The notes: generated by a model not told the origin, from the sequence alone. DNA of 53,438 nucleotides from Corynebacterium sp. MSK297 (GCF_030232885.1 NZ_JASPGD010000012.1:1-53438), one strand, 5' to 3'; shown: positions 6,669 to 16,258, numbered from the stretch's first letter. A program made the numbers and translations.

Positions 6669-8120
6669 CTAGCCCCTTTCTGCTTGTCGACGATTGCGGG
6701 TCGCAGAATCAGGATCAGAGTTTTGCCCGTCAGTGTCTGCGCTGCGGTTTTCTTCACCCTCGAACTCCTCAACCAATTCCAGAGACAAACTCGATGGCAC
6801 GTGCCGCTCTACCTCGTCCACCGTGATAATCAACTGGCGGTTCGGTGCGGCATCCGCATCAACCCAGTCCTCCGGTTCTGCATCCAATTCGATGGTGTGG
6901 GTTTCACCTTCTTCCACCAGTGAGCCCACCTGGGCAATCAACAATCCAGCGACGGTCTCGTAGTCGCCTTCTGGCAGGTCGTGCCCGATGGCACGCTCAA
7001 CCTCATCCAACGGGGTATCGCCATCGACGGTCCAGTGATCCTCGGCGGTTTCGGTGATCTCTTCGGATTCTTCCAGGTTGACGTCATGCTCGTCGGTGAC
7101 GTCGCCAAGAATCTCTTCGGCTAGATCTTCCAGGGTGACGATGCCGACGAAGCCGCCGTATTCATCGATCACGCACGCCAATTTCTCATCGTTTTCTTGC
7201 AGTTCGACGACGACGTCGGGAAGTGGCATCAGCTCTGGAACCACCAACGATTCGCGCATGAGCTCGGTAGCCAACGTGCTATCAGGCTTGTCGGTCAGCA
7301 AAATATCCGTCAGGTGCACCACGCCGATTGGGGTGTGTTCGTCGTCGATGATGGGGTAGCGGGTGTGCGCAATGGCCATGAGTTTGCGCAGCTCACCGAG
7401 GGTGGTATCGGGATCGATGACGTCGACGCGCGAGCGGGGGATCATGGCGTGTTCGACGTCGTGGTCGGGGAAGTCCAACAGGCGGTCGAGCACCATGAAG
7501 GTCTCATCGTCAATGTCGCCGGTTTCGTGGGAGCTTTCCACGATGGACTCGAATTCTTTGGTGGTCGCAGAATTATCAATATCGGCAACTGGCTCGATGC
7601 GTAAGACGCGCAGGAAAGCGTTGGAGGAAAAATCGAAAAATTTGATCAGCGGGCCGAAAATTCGTAGGTACCAGGCTGTAGACCGCGACAAAAACAGCGC
7701 GGATTTCATCGGCGCGGCGATGGTGTAGTTCTTCGGGAATAGTTCACCGAAAATCATCTGCACGATCGTCGATACCGCCAGCGCAGCGACGGTGCCGATC
7801 GCGATGGCCGCGGTCACAGAAAGCCCGGTTGCACTTAGCAACGTGCCTAGTGACTCGCCCACCAGCGGCTCTGCGACGTAACCCACCAGCAAGCCGGTGA
7901 CAGTAATGCCCAGTTGCGCGCCGGAGAGCATGAAGGAGGTGCGATGCGTGATTGCTAAAGCGCGTTTGCTGGCTTCGTCGCCCCGAGCGGCATTGGTGTG
8001 CAATTGTGCACGATCGACGGACATGAAAGAAAATTCCTGGGCCACGAAATAGCCGTTGGCCACGATGATCAGAAAAATCACCGCGAGCCCGAGAATGAGG
8101 AACAAAACCGCACTTAACAT
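6669..8120 (-). CDS. CNNM/CBS/CorC-domain membrane protein (hemolysin-like ion transporter)
   Basis: The 483-residue protein starts [20 protein letters not shown] and has, in order, a CNNM transmembrane domain (about residues 1-200, with [13 protein letters not shown]), a CBS pair ([13 protein letters not shown] and [20 protein letters not shown]) and a C-terminal CorC/HlyC domain ([12 protein letters not shown]). These proteins are linked to Mg2+/Co2+ homeostasis, with the CBS pair sensing adenine nucleotides. The ATG at 8120 begins directly before the first membrane helix; an upstream in-frame start at 8219 would add an unlikely hydrophilic leader. It is the promoter-proximal gene of a pair with the shorter paralogue 3 nt downstream, and it diverges from hemW. 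Confidence 0.85.
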   Translation of the reverse strand: MLSAVLFLILGLAVIFLIIVANGYFVAQEFSFMSVDRAQLHTNAARGDEASKRALAITHRTSFMLSGAQLGITVTGLLVGYVAEPLVGESLGTLLSATGLSVTAAIAIGTVAALAVSTIVQMIFGELFPKNYTIAAPMKSALFLSRSTAWYLRIFGPLIKFFDFSSNAFLRVLRIEPVADIDNSATTKEFESIVESSHETGDIDDETFMVLDRLLDFPDHDVEHAMIPRSRVDVIDPDTTLGELRKLMAIAHTRYPIIDDEHTPIGVVHLTDILLTDKPDSTLATELMRESLVVPELMPLPDVVVELQENDEKLACVIDEYGGFVGIVTLEDLAEEILGDVTDEHDVNLEESEEITETAEDHWTVDGDTPLDEVERAIGHDLPEGDYETVAGLLIAQVGSLVEEGETHTIELDAEPEDWVDADAAPNRQLIITVDEVERHVPSSLSLELVEEFEGEENRSADTDGQNSDPDSATRNRRQAERG

Positions 8121-8299
8121 GGTTGCACCGCCTCGGTGCTCATGGATTGTTCGTGCGGTTCGTCGATACTTCGACTCGGAGGTTCCACCATCATCCTTTC
8201 TGCCCTGCGGCAATCTCACTGCAAACTTATTTCACGCTTAATATGAGCGCGCAATAAATACGACCAGCGTACACCTTGGTTGGCAACGCGAACAACTAT

Positions 8300-8305
8300 T
8301 AGGCT
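8300..8305 (+). promoter_or_regulatory. Leaderless -10 box TAGGCT of hemW
   Basis: TAGGCT ends 6 nt before the ATG at 8312, so the transcript should begin at the start codon. No ribosome-binding site is present. Confidence 0.55.
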
Positions 8306-8311
8306 GGTGCT

Positions 8312-9523
8312 ATGCAATCGCAGATGCCCAGCCAGTTGTCCAGCCGCCTCACCAGTCAGTCTGGTGAACCGTTTGGCTTGTATATCCATGTGCCGTTTTG
8401 TGCTACACGCTGCGGTTATTGTGATTTCAATACCTACACCCCGCGCGAAGCTGGTGGCGCGAATCCGCAGGGCTATCTGGATGCGTTGGACGTGGAGCTT
8501 GACATGGCGGCCCAGCGCGTTGGCCGTAAAGCGGATACGGTATTTATTGGCGGCGGCACCCCATCGTTGCTGGGGGCAGATGGGCTGAGCCGAATCTTGT
8601 CGACGGTGCGCAATACCTTTGGTCTTGCCGACGATGCGGAGATCACCACCGAATCCAACCCGGAATCGACCTCCCCGGAATTTTTCACGGGCCTACGGGA
8701 GGCTGGTTATAACCGTATCTCTTTGGGGATGCAGTCTGCTTCGCATGATGTCTTGCAAGTGCTGGAGCGTGCACACACCCCAGGTCGGGCGTTTGCTGCT
8801 GCTCGGGAGGCACGCCAGGCAGGCTTCGAGCACATCAACTTGGACATGATTTATGCGACGCCTACGGAAACTGATGATGATGTTGCCCGCACCCTGGACC
8901 TGGTGATTGCAGCCGAGGTAGACCACGTTTCGGCATATTCACTGATCGTGGAAGACGGCACTGCGATGGCGCGCAAGGTGCGCCGCGGCGAGATCCCGGC
9001 CCCACAAGAAGACGTGATGGCTACCCGCTACGAGATGATTGCGCGGCGCCTGGCCGAGGCCGGTATGGGGTGGTACGAGGTCTCCAATTGGGCGCGGTCC
9101 GGCGGCGAATGCCAGCACAATTTGATCTATTGGCGCGATGGCGACTGGTGGGGTGCGGGCCCGGGTGCGCACTCGCATTTGGGCATGCAGCGGTTTTCCA
9201 ATGTGAAGCATCCGAACCGCTATTCCGCTGTGCTTGCCGACGGCGAGTTGCCGATTAACGAGGTGGAAGATTTAACCCCGGCGGATCGTCACACGGAGCT
9301 GTTGATGTTGGGGCTGCGGTTGCGCGAAGGCATTGACTACGCCGCTGTGGGCGCCGGTGCCGCGGGCGTCGTGCAGAATTTTGTGGACCGGGGCCTATTA
9401 CACTTTCCACAGCCAGACCGGTTGGCGTTGACGGATGCAGGCAGGTTGCTTGCCGACGGCATCATCACCGATATTTTGGTCGCCGAAGATGACACTACAG
9501 CTGATGCGAAAGCGAGGGCCTGA
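8312..9523 (+). CDS. hemW: Radical SAM heme chaperone HemW
   Basis: The 403-residue protein has the radical-SAM cluster Cys30-x3-Cys34-x2-Cys37 in [15 protein letters not shown], the GGGTPS motif at 80-85 and the C-terminal HemN-type domain. It is closer to HemW, which inserts heme into respiratory enzymes, than to true coproporphyrinogen dehydrogenase, because it lacks a long N-terminal extension and has the YCDF form of the cluster motif. It binds a 4Fe-4S cluster and SAM in the cytoplasm. Its TGA overlaps the ATG of hrcA by one base, giving the hemW-hrcA-dnaJ order usual for actinobacteria. The transcript appears to be leaderless. Older annotations call this gene hemN. Confidence 0.9.
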   Translation: MQSQMPSQLSSRLTSQSGEPFGLYIHVPFCATRCGYCDFNTYTPREAGGANPQGYLDALDVELDMAAQRVGRKADTVFIGGGTPSLLGADGLSRILSTVRNTFGLADDAEITTESNPESTSPEFFTGLREAGYNRISLGMQSASHDVLQVLERAHTPGRAFAAAREARQAGFEHINLDMIYATPTETDDDVARTLDLVIAAEVDHVSAYSLIVEDGTAMARKVRRGEIPAPQEDVMATRYEMIARRLAEAGMGWYEVSNWARSGGECQHNLIYWRDGDWWGAGPGAHSHLGMQRFSNVKHPNRYSAVLADGELPINEVEDLTPADRHTELLMLGLRLREGIDYAAVGAGAAGVVQNFVDRGLLHFPQPDRLALTDAGRLLADGIITDILVAEDDTTADAKARA

Positions 9524-10554
9524 TGGCTGGTGCGACTGAAGAACGCCGGGTGGAAGTTCTGCGCGCGATCGTCACGGATTACATCGCATCCCAGGAACCC
9601 GTGGGGTCGAAGGCATTGGTGGAGCGTCATCAATTGGGAGTGTCCTCGGCAACGATCCGGAACGACATGGCGGTGTTGGAATCGGAGGGCTTCATTGCTC
9701 AGCAGCACGCGTCGTCGGGAAGAGTGCCCACCGAGAAGGGGTACCGGCGGTTTGTTGATGGTTTGGGCGAGGTCAAACCGATGTCGGAGGCGGAGAAACG
9801 CGCTATTCGCACTTTCCTGGAAGACGGTGTCGATTTGGAAGATGTGCTGCGACGCTCGGTGCGGTTGTTGGCACAGCTGACCCGGCAGGCTGCGGTGGTG
9901 CAGTTGCCGACGTTGAACGTTTCGCACGTCAAGCATGTAGAAGTTGTGGATCTGACGCCAATGCGTTTGCTGCTGGTGTTGATCACGGATACTGGCCGGG
10001 TTGACCAGCGCAACGTGGAGTTGGATGCCCCGATCGGGGAGTCGGAAGTTCATGAACTGCGGCAATTGTTAAACCGCGCGCTCGCGCGGGTGCCGATAGG
10101 GCAGGCGGCAAATCGGGTGGCTGATTTGTTGGAGCATTCACCGGCGGATTTGCGCCATCACATGATCCGCGTGGCCACAGTGCTGATAGAAACTTTGGTG
10201 GACCAGCCCAACGATCGTTTGCTGATGGCAGGGGCGTCGAATCTGACCCGGGCAGGGCGTGATTTTCCACAGGGTCTGCCACAGATTATTGACGCGCTGG
10301 AAGAACAAGTGGTGATGTTTAAGCTGTTAGCGAACGTGCCGGACCTCGGCAATGTCGACGTGCTGATTGGCCAGGAGAATGAGGACGAAGAATTGCAGCA
10401 GGCGTCGATCGTTACCGCTGGTTATGGCAATGAATTCGCTACACTCGGTGGGCTTGGTGTGGTGGGACCGACCTTTATGGATTATTCGGGAACAATTTCT
10501 TCGGTGCGTGCTGTTGCACGGTATGTCAGCCAGATTCTGGCAGGCACGAATTAG
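9523..10554 (+). CDS. hrcA: Heat-inducible transcription repressor HrcA
   Basis: The 343-residue protein begins with a winged-helix domain ([20 protein letters not shown], then [20 protein letters not shown]) and continues with the GAF-like dimerisation domain, ending [20 protein letters not shown], all diagnostic of HrcA. It represses chaperone genes by binding CIRCE elements and is kept active by GroEL. It overlaps the stop of hemW by one base and precedes dnaJ, as in other actinobacteria. I saw no CIRCE inverted repeat in the hemW-hrcA-dnaJ region, so its targets (groES/groEL) presumably lie elsewhere. Confidence 0.94.
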   Translation: MAGATEERRVEVLRAIVTDYIASQEPVGSKALVERHQLGVSSATIRNDMAVLESEGFIAQQHASSGRVPTEKGYRRFVDGLGEVKPMSEAEKRAIRTFLEDGVDLEDVLRRSVRLLAQLTRQAAVVQLPTLNVSHVKHVEVVDLTPMRLLLVLITDTGRVDQRNVELDAPIGESEVHELRQLLNRALARVPIGQAANRVADLLEHSPADLRHHMIRVATVLIETLVDQPNDRLLMAGASNLTRAGRDFPQGLPQIIDALEEQVVMFKLLANVPDLGNVDVLIGQENEDEELQQASIVTAGYGNEFATLGGLGVVGPTFMDYSGTISSVRAVARYVSQILAGTN

Positions 10555-10670
10555 CCTGTAGGCTGGTAGATCGATTAATGCACGAAGATGCATGCGCCGT
10601 TGCAGTTGCAGATGCAGCGAGAAAACGAGAAACCCTATAAACCAACTGACTCGAAGGAATCGATACAACA

Positions 10671-11816
10671 GTGGCTCGTGACTATTACGGAATTTTGGGA
10701 GTATCCAAAGACGCCAGCGAGGCGGAGATCAAAAAGGCGTACCGCAAACTCGCCCGTAAATATCACCCGGATGTGAACCCGTCCGATGAGGCCGCCTCGA
10801 AGTTTTCCGAAGCGACCGACGCTCACGACGTTTTGATGGATCCGAAGAAGCGCAAAATTGTCGACATGGGTGGCGATCCCATGGAGCAAGGCGGCGGAGC
10901 CGGGGGTGGTGGCGGCTTCGGCGGCGCCGGTGGCTTTGGCGATATCTTTGAAGCCTTCTTTGGCGGTGGCGCCGGGGGTGGGTCCCGTGGCCCGCGTTCG
11001 CGTGTGCAGCCGGGTAACGACGCGCTGCTGCGTACCTCGATCACGCTGAACCAGGCTTATACCGGCATGAAAAAACAAGTCACCGTGGATACCGCGGTGT
11101 TGTGTGACCGGTGCACAGGTTCCGGCTCGGCTGATGGTGAGAAGCCAGTGACCTGCGAGGTATGTAATGGCGCTGGGGAGATCCAGGAGATGCAACGCAG
11201 CTTCTTGGGGAATGTGATGACCACTCGTGCCTGCCACAATTGCCAGGGCTTTGGCGAAGTTATCAAGGATCCGTGCAATCACTGCGGTGGTGATGGCCGT
11301 GTGAAGAAGCGCCGTGATCTGACCATCAACGTCCCGAAAGGCATCGACGATGGCATGCGCATTCGCATGGCAGGCCAGGGCGAAGTTGGTCACGGCGGTG
11401 GGCCAGCTGGCGACCTGTATGTGGAAGTCCGGGTGAAAAAGCACGATATCTTCACCCGCGATGCCGATACGCTGCACCTGTCCATCACCGTGCCGATGGT
11501 TGATGCTGCGTTGGGCACCACCTGCAACGTGGAAGGTCTGGACGGCGAAGAGATCGAATTTGAGATCGCAGCCGGAACTCAGCCGGGCGGCCAGATTGTG
11601 AAGGAAGGCAAAGGCATGCCGCGCGTGCGCACCGACGGGCAAGGCAAGATGATTGCGCACGTCGACGTCGCCGTGCCGACGGACCTGGACAAAAAGACCC
11701 GCCAGTTGCTGGAAGAAGTCCGCGACAAGCGCGAGGAATCGTCGCGTGTGAATTCTGAGGCCGACGGCCATTCGGACGGATTGTTCAGCCGGCTGCGCGG
11801 ACGCTTCGGGTTTTAA
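10671..11816 (+). CDS. dnaJ: Chaperone protein DnaJ (DnaJ2 type)
   Basis: The 381-residue type I J-protein stimulates DnaK ATPase and delivers clients. It has the J domain with HPD at residues 32-34, a Gly/Phe-rich linker (about 70-115) and four CxxCxGxG zinc repeats ([32 protein letters not shown]), followed by the two C-terminal client-binding domains. The GTG start is set by the conserved [12 protein letters not shown]-terminus and an upstream AAGGA. Its position after hrcA and before rsmE is the usual actinobacterial arrangement, which marks it as the DnaJ2 copy and not the one in a dnaK operon. A TAGGCT box near 10559 would give a leader of about 100 nt. Confidence 0.95.
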   Translation: MARDYYGILGVSKDASEAEIKKAYRKLARKYHPDVNPSDEAASKFSEATDAHDVLMDPKKRKIVDMGGDPMEQGGGAGGGGGFGGAGGFGDIFEAFFGGGAGGGSRGPRSRVQPGNDALLRTSITLNQAYTGMKKQVTVDTAVLCDRCTGSGSADGEKPVTCEVCNGAGEIQEMQRSFLGNVMTTRACHNCQGFGEVIKDPCNHCGGDGRVKKRRDLTINVPKGIDDGMRIRMAGQGEVGHGGGPAGDLYVEVRVKKHDIFTRDADTLHLSITVPMVDAALGTTCNVEGLDGEEIEFEIAAGTQPGGQIVKEGKGMPRVRTDGQGKMIAHVDVAVPTDLDKKTRQLLEEVRDKREESSRVNSEADGHSDGLFSRLRGRFGF

Positions 11817-11846
11817 GTTCGATTTCTAGCGCACAAGGTTTTTGCC

Positions 11847-12587
11847 ATGTCACTCCCGGTATTTTTTGCCTCCGCGCCCTTGCCTCAGGTCGGTGAGGCC
11901 ACGGAGCTCACTGGGCCGGAGGCCCGCCACGCCGTCACGGTCAAGCGTATCGGGCCCGGAGAGCTTATCCAGCTGATTGATGGCGCGGGCGGCTGGGTTG
12001 AAATTGAGGTCACCGAAACAGTCGGCAAAGATCGCTTGACTGGCGTGGTGCTGACCGCTGGTGAAAGCGAGCGCCCGGACCCCTACGTCATCGTCGTACA
12101 AGCATTACCGAAGGCCGAGCGCAGTGAGCTAGCCGTGGACTTGGCGACGCAAGCCGGGGCCGACGAGATCATCCCGTGGCAAGCCGCCCGCTGTATTGCG
12201 AAATGGCAGGGCACTAAACGCAGCAAAGGCGTGCAGAAATGGCAATCCGCGGCGGCTGCGGCGGCGAAACAATCGCGCCGGGTGACAGTGCCGGAAGTCT
12301 GGGAGCCGGTGAGCACCACGCAGCTCACGCAGCTGATCGACGGGCACACCGCCGTCGTTTTGCACGAGGAAGCCAGCAAGCCGCTAGCACAGCTGGCCCC
12401 AGAATTTTCCGGGACGGTGTTTCTTATCGTCGGGCCAGAAGGTGGCATCGGCGATGAAGAAGTAGCGCTACTGCGCAGTGCCGGTGCGCAGCCAGTGGCT
12501 CTGGGGCCGCAGGTGTTGCGCACGGCTTCTGCGGCGATGGTGGCGTTGTCCGTCATCGGTGCAGCCACCAGTCGCTGGGGTGGGTAA
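11847..12587 (+). CDS. rsmE: 16S rRNA (uracil(1498)-N(3))-methyltransferase RsmE
   Basis: The 246-residue SPOUT-class enzyme methylates N3 of U1498 in 16S rRNA, using SAM. It has the N-terminal PUA-like part (GPEARHAVTVKRIGPGELIQ) and the SPOUT knot with the motifs VGPEGGIGDEE and LGPQVLRTASAAM, both characteristic of RsmE. Length and gene order (immediately after dnaJ) fit. A purine-rich site (ACAAGG) precedes the ATG, with wide spacing. In most actinobacteria phoH/ybeY follow within a few genes; here a divergent dipZ-sigK cassette is inserted after this gene. Confidence 0.93.
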   Translation: MSLPVFFASAPLPQVGEATELTGPEARHAVTVKRIGPGELIQLIDGAGGWVEIEVTETVGKDRLTGVVLTAGESERPDPYVIVVQALPKAERSELAVDLATQAGADEIIPWQAARCIAKWQGTKRSKGVQKWQSAAAAAAKQSRRVTVPEVWEPVSTTQLTQLIDGHTAVVLHEEASKPLAQLAPEFSGTVFLIVGPEGGIGDEEVALLRSAGAQPVALGPQVLRTASAAMVALSVIGAATSRWGG

Positions 12588-12676
12588 CCCATACGCTTAT
12601 GAATTCTTATGAAGTTTATGAATTTATGCGCTGAAGTGGGGAAACGGTGGCGGACAAGTGTTCGCATACCGTCGAA

Positions 12677-14293
12677 CTATCCAAAAGTAAACGAATACAA
12701 GCTCAAACCGGGTGAGACCTCGACCTCCAGGATCCCCGCTTGTGCTTGGTCGGATTCCAGAAGATTGACGGTTCCGTCGTCGGTAACAGTGAATTCTTTC
12801 CCGTTGGCCTTGATGGTGCCGCTGCCAGACACCACTGCCTGCACCAAAGCTGCGCGGTAATTCAGTCGGATCTTGGCGTTGTCACCTGCCGTGATGTTTT
12901 CCCGGTCGATGGTCCAGTCACCTTCCAAGGTGTATTGACCGATCTCTGGCTCTGGTCCAGACAAGGTGCCGGACTTATACGCGGGGTTGGCGTAGTAACG
13001 GGCACGCTGGCTGCCCAAATAGGTCTCTGGGTTGCGGTGCTGGGTGGTTTCGTCGTCCGAATCTTCCAGTGGGGCAGGAAGCTCAACTGACGGATCACGC
13101 TTCTGTAGTAATTCGCGCACGAGCTGCTCAGTACGGGCATAGGCGCCCTCGCCTTCGTGGATTTCCCGTACGGTGCCCTCAGCGTCGACAAGATAATGCG
13201 CTGGCCAATATTGATTGTTGAAGGCTTTCCACGTCGCGAAAGAATTGTCTTGCGCAACTGGGTAGTTGATGTTTTGCTCGGAAACCGCCTGGCGCACATT
13301 CGCGGTTTCCCGCTCGAAGGCATATTCCGGAGAGTGCACACCGATGACGGTGAAACCGTAGTCGCGGTAGTGATCATAAAGTTTGGTGATGTGCGTATTC
13401 GCGCGCTGGCAGTTGATGCAGGCATAAGCCCAGAAGTCGATCAGCGTAACATCACCAGAGGTACGCGGGTCGACGGGGGCGTCCGTGTTCATCCAGTTTT
13501 CCAGGCCCACCAGCTCTGGGACGGTGCCGCAATTGCTAAGCTCACCGTTGCCGCGGCAATCTTCTAGTGAGTCTGAACCCTCATTTTGTTGTGCCAGTTG
13601 CACGGTGACGGCTTTTTCGGCATCACCTGTCCAGTTTGGCAGTTTTTGCTGGATCCACGCAGGAGCACCCAATGCCAGGGCACCGGCCATGGTGATGACG
13701 ATGACGCCAGCGGTCGCGCGGAAGATGCGTTGACGCGACTGGAAGAAATCTACGCGCTTGCCCACTTGCTGGCCGCCCAGAGCGAAAGCCAACAGCGGGA
13801 TGGCTACGCCAATCGCGAACGAGACGCAGAGAACGGCGATGCGGGCATCGATTTCGCCCGTAGCCCCCGCCACGGTGATCGCCGCTAATACTGGACCTGC
13901 GCAGGGCACAAAGACCACACCCATGGCTAGGCCGACGGCAAACCCGCCCTTATCGCGGGCGCGGGCCTGCAACTTATGTGCCCGCGGCAGGAACTGGAAT
14001 GGCCACTCCAGTAGTTCCTGCAGCTTCGGGAAGATCATTCCCAGGCCGACCAGAACCAATAGTGCAATGCCGAGCTTCCACAAAATATCTGCGGGCAGTC
14101 CCAGCGCATTGAGCAACGTGGTGGCAAACAGCGTGACGATGGTAAAGCTGGTGACCAAACCGCCGATAACCAGCCATGGGCGGGCTTTGGAGCCTTGGGA
14201 TACTGCCAGCACTAGCGGCAGGATCGGCAAAATACACGGCGATATACCCGTGATCAGGCCACCGATAAAACCGATGGCGATGGTGCTGAGCAT
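12677..14293 (-). CDS. dipZ: DipZ-type cytochrome c biogenesis/thioredoxin fusion protein
   Basis: The 538-residue protein joins a CcdA-type membrane domain of six helices (about residues 1-210, with Cys20 in GISPCILPILPL and Cys131 in VPCAGPVLAA) to an extracytoplasmic thioredoxin-like domain with the active site Cys292-x-x-Cys295 (YACINCQRANTH) and a C-terminal carbohydrate-binding-like beta domain. Such proteins carry electrons across the membrane to reduce extracellular disulfides. In Mycobacterium tuberculosis dipZ lies between the SigK-regulated mpt83 and mpt70. Here it diverges from a lipoprotein-sigK-rskA operon, and its upstream region has a SigK-like promoter. CINC replaces the more common CPxC form. 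Confidence 0.88.
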   Translation of the reverse strand: MLSTIAIGFIGGLITGISPCILPILPLVLAVSQGSKARPWLVIGGLVTSFTIVTLFATTLLNALGLPADILWKLGIALLVLVGLGMIFPKLQELLEWPFQFLPRAHKLQARARDKGGFAVGLAMGVVFVPCAGPVLAAITVAGATGEIDARIAVLCVSFAIGVAIPLLAFALGGQQVGKRVDFFQSRQRIFRATAGVIVITMAGALALGAPAWIQQKLPNWTGDAEKAVTVQLAQQNEGSDSLEDCRGNGELSNCGTVPELVGLENWMNTDAPVDPRTSGDVTLIDFWAYACINCQRANTHITKLYDHYRDYGFTVIGVHSPEYAFERETANVRQAVSEQNINYPVAQDNSFATWKAFNNQYWPAHYLVDAEGTVREIHEGEGAYARTEQLVRELLQKRDPSVELPAPLEDSDDETTQHRNPETYLGSQRARYYANPAYKSGTLSGPEPEIGQYTLEGDWTIDRENITAGDNAKIRLNYRAALVQAVVSGSGTIKANGKEFTVTDDGTVNLLESDQAQAGILEVEVSPGLSLYSFTFG

Positions 14294-14373
14294 GATGTGC
14301 AGCCTTTCTGAATGTCGCGCGCGTGATGGCGAATGCTCGTCGCACGCGGGCTCGTATTTTCTCGGTCATTGAT

Positions 14374-14404
14374 TTATCCGGAGCGAAGCGTCGTAGTGGA
14401 TTGG
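14374..14404 (-). promoter_or_regulatory. Putative SigK-type promoter of dipZ
   Basis: On the minus strand CCAATCC (14404-14398) is followed after exactly 16 nt by CCGGATAA (14381-14374). This resembles the reported mycobacterial SigK consensus (CCATCC, then CCGAAT) and mirrors the element facing the other way. The expected transcript would start near 14366, giving a leader of roughly 70 nt. Confidence 0.5.
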
Positions 14405-14447
14405 TCTTTGGCGGTGTGGAGCCTGTGACAAAAAGTTTTTATTTTTT

Positions 14448-14478
14448 CCAATCCGGTCTGCGGGGTGGTTCCGCAGTA
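14448..14478 (+). promoter_or_regulatory. Putative SigK-type promoter of the lipoprotein-sigK-rskA operon
   Basis: CCAATCC (14448-14454) is followed after exactly 16 nt by CCGCAGTA (14471-14478). The same -35 heptamer, spacing and CCG-containing -10 occur on the opposite strand upstream of dipZ. The predicted leader is about 50 nt and ends with GAGGAGA before the lipoprotein ATG. Confidence 0.5.
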
Positions 14479-14532
14479 GTAGTTGAAGGCAGGAAAAACT
14501 GCTGAAAACTACTAGCTGTTGAGGAGAACCCA

Positions 14533-14850
14533 ATGTCTGCACATACTTCGATGAAGAAATTTTTGCTCACTGCCGCTGCTATTGCGATGAGTACGGTGGG
14601 CCTGGCTGCGTGCAGTAATGATTCTGCTGCAACTCCGACGAAGTCCTCAGAAACGAGCACCGAGAAAAGCTCAGAGGAGAGCACAGAGAAAAGCTCGGAC
14701 AAGATGAGTTCCGAAAAGGCGACTTCGGAAAGCACGAGCAGCGACAAGATGGAACACGACAAAATGGAGCACGATGACAAAATGGGCGGCGAAGGCGACA
14801 AGATGGGCCACGATGACAAGATGGAGCATGATGACAAGATGAGCCAGTAG
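14533..14850 (+). CDS. Lipoprotein with Met/His/Asp-rich repeats, possible metal binder
   Basis: The 105-residue product has a basic N-terminus, hydrophobic core and lipobox LAAC with the lipidated Cys at residue 27. A Ser/Thr/Glu/Lys linker follows (TEKSSEEST, TEKSSDKM), and then repeats of DKMEHD, HDDKM and GDKMGHDDKM to the C-terminus. Clustered Met, His and Asp suggest binding of copper, silver, nickel or zinc at the outer face of the membrane; this is inference. The start is set by GAGGAGA 5 nt before the ATG. The gene is 11 nt from sigK, so they are probably co-transcribed. In mycobacteria SigK controls secreted or lipid-anchored MPT70/MPT83, but this protein is unrelated in sequence. 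Confidence 0.75.
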   Translation: MSAHTSMKKFLLTAAAIAMSTVGLAACSNDSAATPTKSSETSTEKSSEESTEKSSDKMSSEKATSESTSSDKMEHDKMEHDDKMGGEGDKMGHDDKMEHDDKMSQ

Positions 14851-14861
14851 TATGTAACGCT

Positions 14862-15443
14862 GTGTCTAGTTGCAGCCCGGAAGAACATGCTCGCCTCGAC
14901 GCGCTTGTCGCGGGCGTGGCCGACGGGGACCAGCGCGCTTTTTCACAGCTTTATGATGCGCTTTCCCCGCTGGCCTATGGCGTGATCATCCAGATCCTAG
15001 GTGATAATTCGCTCGCGGAAGAAGTGTTGCAGGAAGTTTTCGTGGAAGTCTGGAATAAAGCAGATAGCTTTGACCCAGGCCGTGGTCGCGCCCGCACGTG
15101 GGTGGGTAGGATCGCGCATTCCCGCGGAATTGATAAATTGCGTGCGCATAATGCCAGTGTGCGCCGCGACGATGCCGATTTTGTTCTTGGGGAACGCATT
15201 CGCGACATTGATGTGGAAACTGAGGCTCTTACTAATGTGGAGGGAAAACGACTGCGGGCAGCCGTCGACAAGATTGGCGAGCCACACCGCACGGCCGTTC
15301 TGCTGACGTTTTTCGATGGGCTAAGTCACGCGGAACTGGCAGAATCCACCAATGTTCCATTAGGTACCGCAAAAACTCGGGTGCGTGATGGGGTACGCAA
15401 ACTAGCAGCTGTCTGGGGAAGGGGTGAAGCCCACCATGAGTGA
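14862..15443 (+). CDS. sigK: ECF sigma factor, SigK-like
   Basis: The 193-residue protein has the two ECF domains: sigma-2 (FSQLYDALSPLAYGVIIQIL, EEVLQEVFVEVWNKADSFDP, RARTWVGRIAHSRGIDKLRA) and sigma-4 (PHRTAVLLTFFDGLSHAELA, then LGTAKTRVRDGVRKL). The ARTWVGRIAHSR segment and the adjoining RskA-like gene point to the SigK group. The start could be GTG 14862, as used here; the ribosome-binding site is weak, which suggests coupling to the lipoprotein gene 11 nt upstream. The end overlaps rskA. In mycobacteria SigK directs mpt70, mpt83 and dipZ transcription and is released by proteolysis of RskA. Promoter-like elements before both divergent units imply autoregulation. Confidence 0.85.
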   Translation: MSSCSPEEHARLDALVAGVADGDQRAFSQLYDALSPLAYGVIIQILGDNSLAEEVLQEVFVEVWNKADSFDPGRGRARTWVGRIAHSRGIDKLRAHNASVRRDDADFVLGERIRDIDVETEALTNVEGKRLRAAVDKIGEPHRTAVLLTFFDGLSHAELAESTNVPLGTAKTRVRDGVRKLAAVWGRGEAHHE

Positions 15444-16215
15444 TCGCGATAAAAACGACATCACTAGTAATAAAGCCTCTCAGGCTAACTCGGAACAATT
15501 CGACGACGAGGTTTTCGATTCCTTTCTTGATGCTGTTCCGGAGCACACCCCGCCGCAGCATGTGAAAGAGCAGCTGCTCGCACGCCTTGGCCACTCCGAT
15601 ACTGGTGCAGCTTCCGTCGATGGCACGCAGCGTGAATCGGCGGTAGAAGCAGATAATGTGGTTCCGCTACGTGCGAAAGCGTCATCCGTGACGGCTCGGT
15701 CAGCGTCTTCTCAGAAGAGAGCGCCGCGAAAAACCTGGGCGCTGGCCGGTGGCCTCGCGGCTGCTGCATTACTGGTCGCAGTCACGGTGCTTAGCCCCGT
15801 ACTCGATAATGCTATCGATGATGCTGGTGAAGGCACGATCGTTGCAGAAGATGCTGATTCCACCGCGGACGGACCTGAACAGATGCATGAGATCATGTCG
15901 GCGACTGATCTGGTCAGCGGCGCGACCACCGCGGAAGGCGCACGCCTGAAAATTGTTTCGTCGACGGAAATGGACAAAGCCGGTGCGATGGTGGATGGGC
16001 AACCGGATCTTGCCGACGGCATGGGCGCGCAAGTGTGGTCCGTCGACAAGAATGGTGTGGTGCGTTCGGCCGGAGTTATCGGCCAAGATCCGCACGAGGA
16101 CGTGTGGATGCCTTTCGACGCTGCCGCCCATAAGGTCATGGTCACTGAAGAGCCCGCAGCTGGCAGCACGAGCCCAAGCGGTCGGATGCTCGCTGAGGTT
16201 GTGTTGAAAGCCTAA
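15436..16215 (+). CDS. rskA: Anti-sigma-K factor, RskA-like
   Basis: The product (259 residues from ATG 15436) starts MSDRDKNDITSNKASQANSE and has a cytoplasmic N-terminal anti-sigma segment (FDDEVFDSFLDAVPEHTPPQ), a single membrane helix near residues 108-130 (TWALAGGLAAAALLVAVTVL) and an extracellular RskA-type beta domain ending PSGRMLAEVVLKA. Its start lies 8 nt inside the end of sigK, with GGGGTGA upstream, so the two are translationally coupled at matched levels. A longer form from GTG 15424 is possible. It should hold SigK at the membrane until regulated proteolysis releases it. The inducing signal is unknown; the DipZ redox partner and the metal-rich lipoprotein suggest thiol or metal stress. 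Confidence 0.82.
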   Translation: MSDRDKNDITSNKASQANSEQFDDEVFDSFLDAVPEHTPPQHVKEQLLARLGHSDTGAASVDGTQRESAVEADNVVPLRAKASSVTARSASSQKRAPRKTWALAGGLAAAALLVAVTVLSPVLDNAIDDAGEGTIVAEDADSTADGPEQMHEIMSATDLVSGATTAEGARLKIVSSTEMDKAGAMVDGQPDLADGMGAQVWSVDKNGVVRSAGVIGQDPHEDVWMPFDAAAHKVMVTEEPAAGSTSPSGRMLAEVVLKA

Positions 16216-16258
16216 AACTAGAAGCGTGCACACTTCGTGGAAAGTTAGTTGCAGTTGG

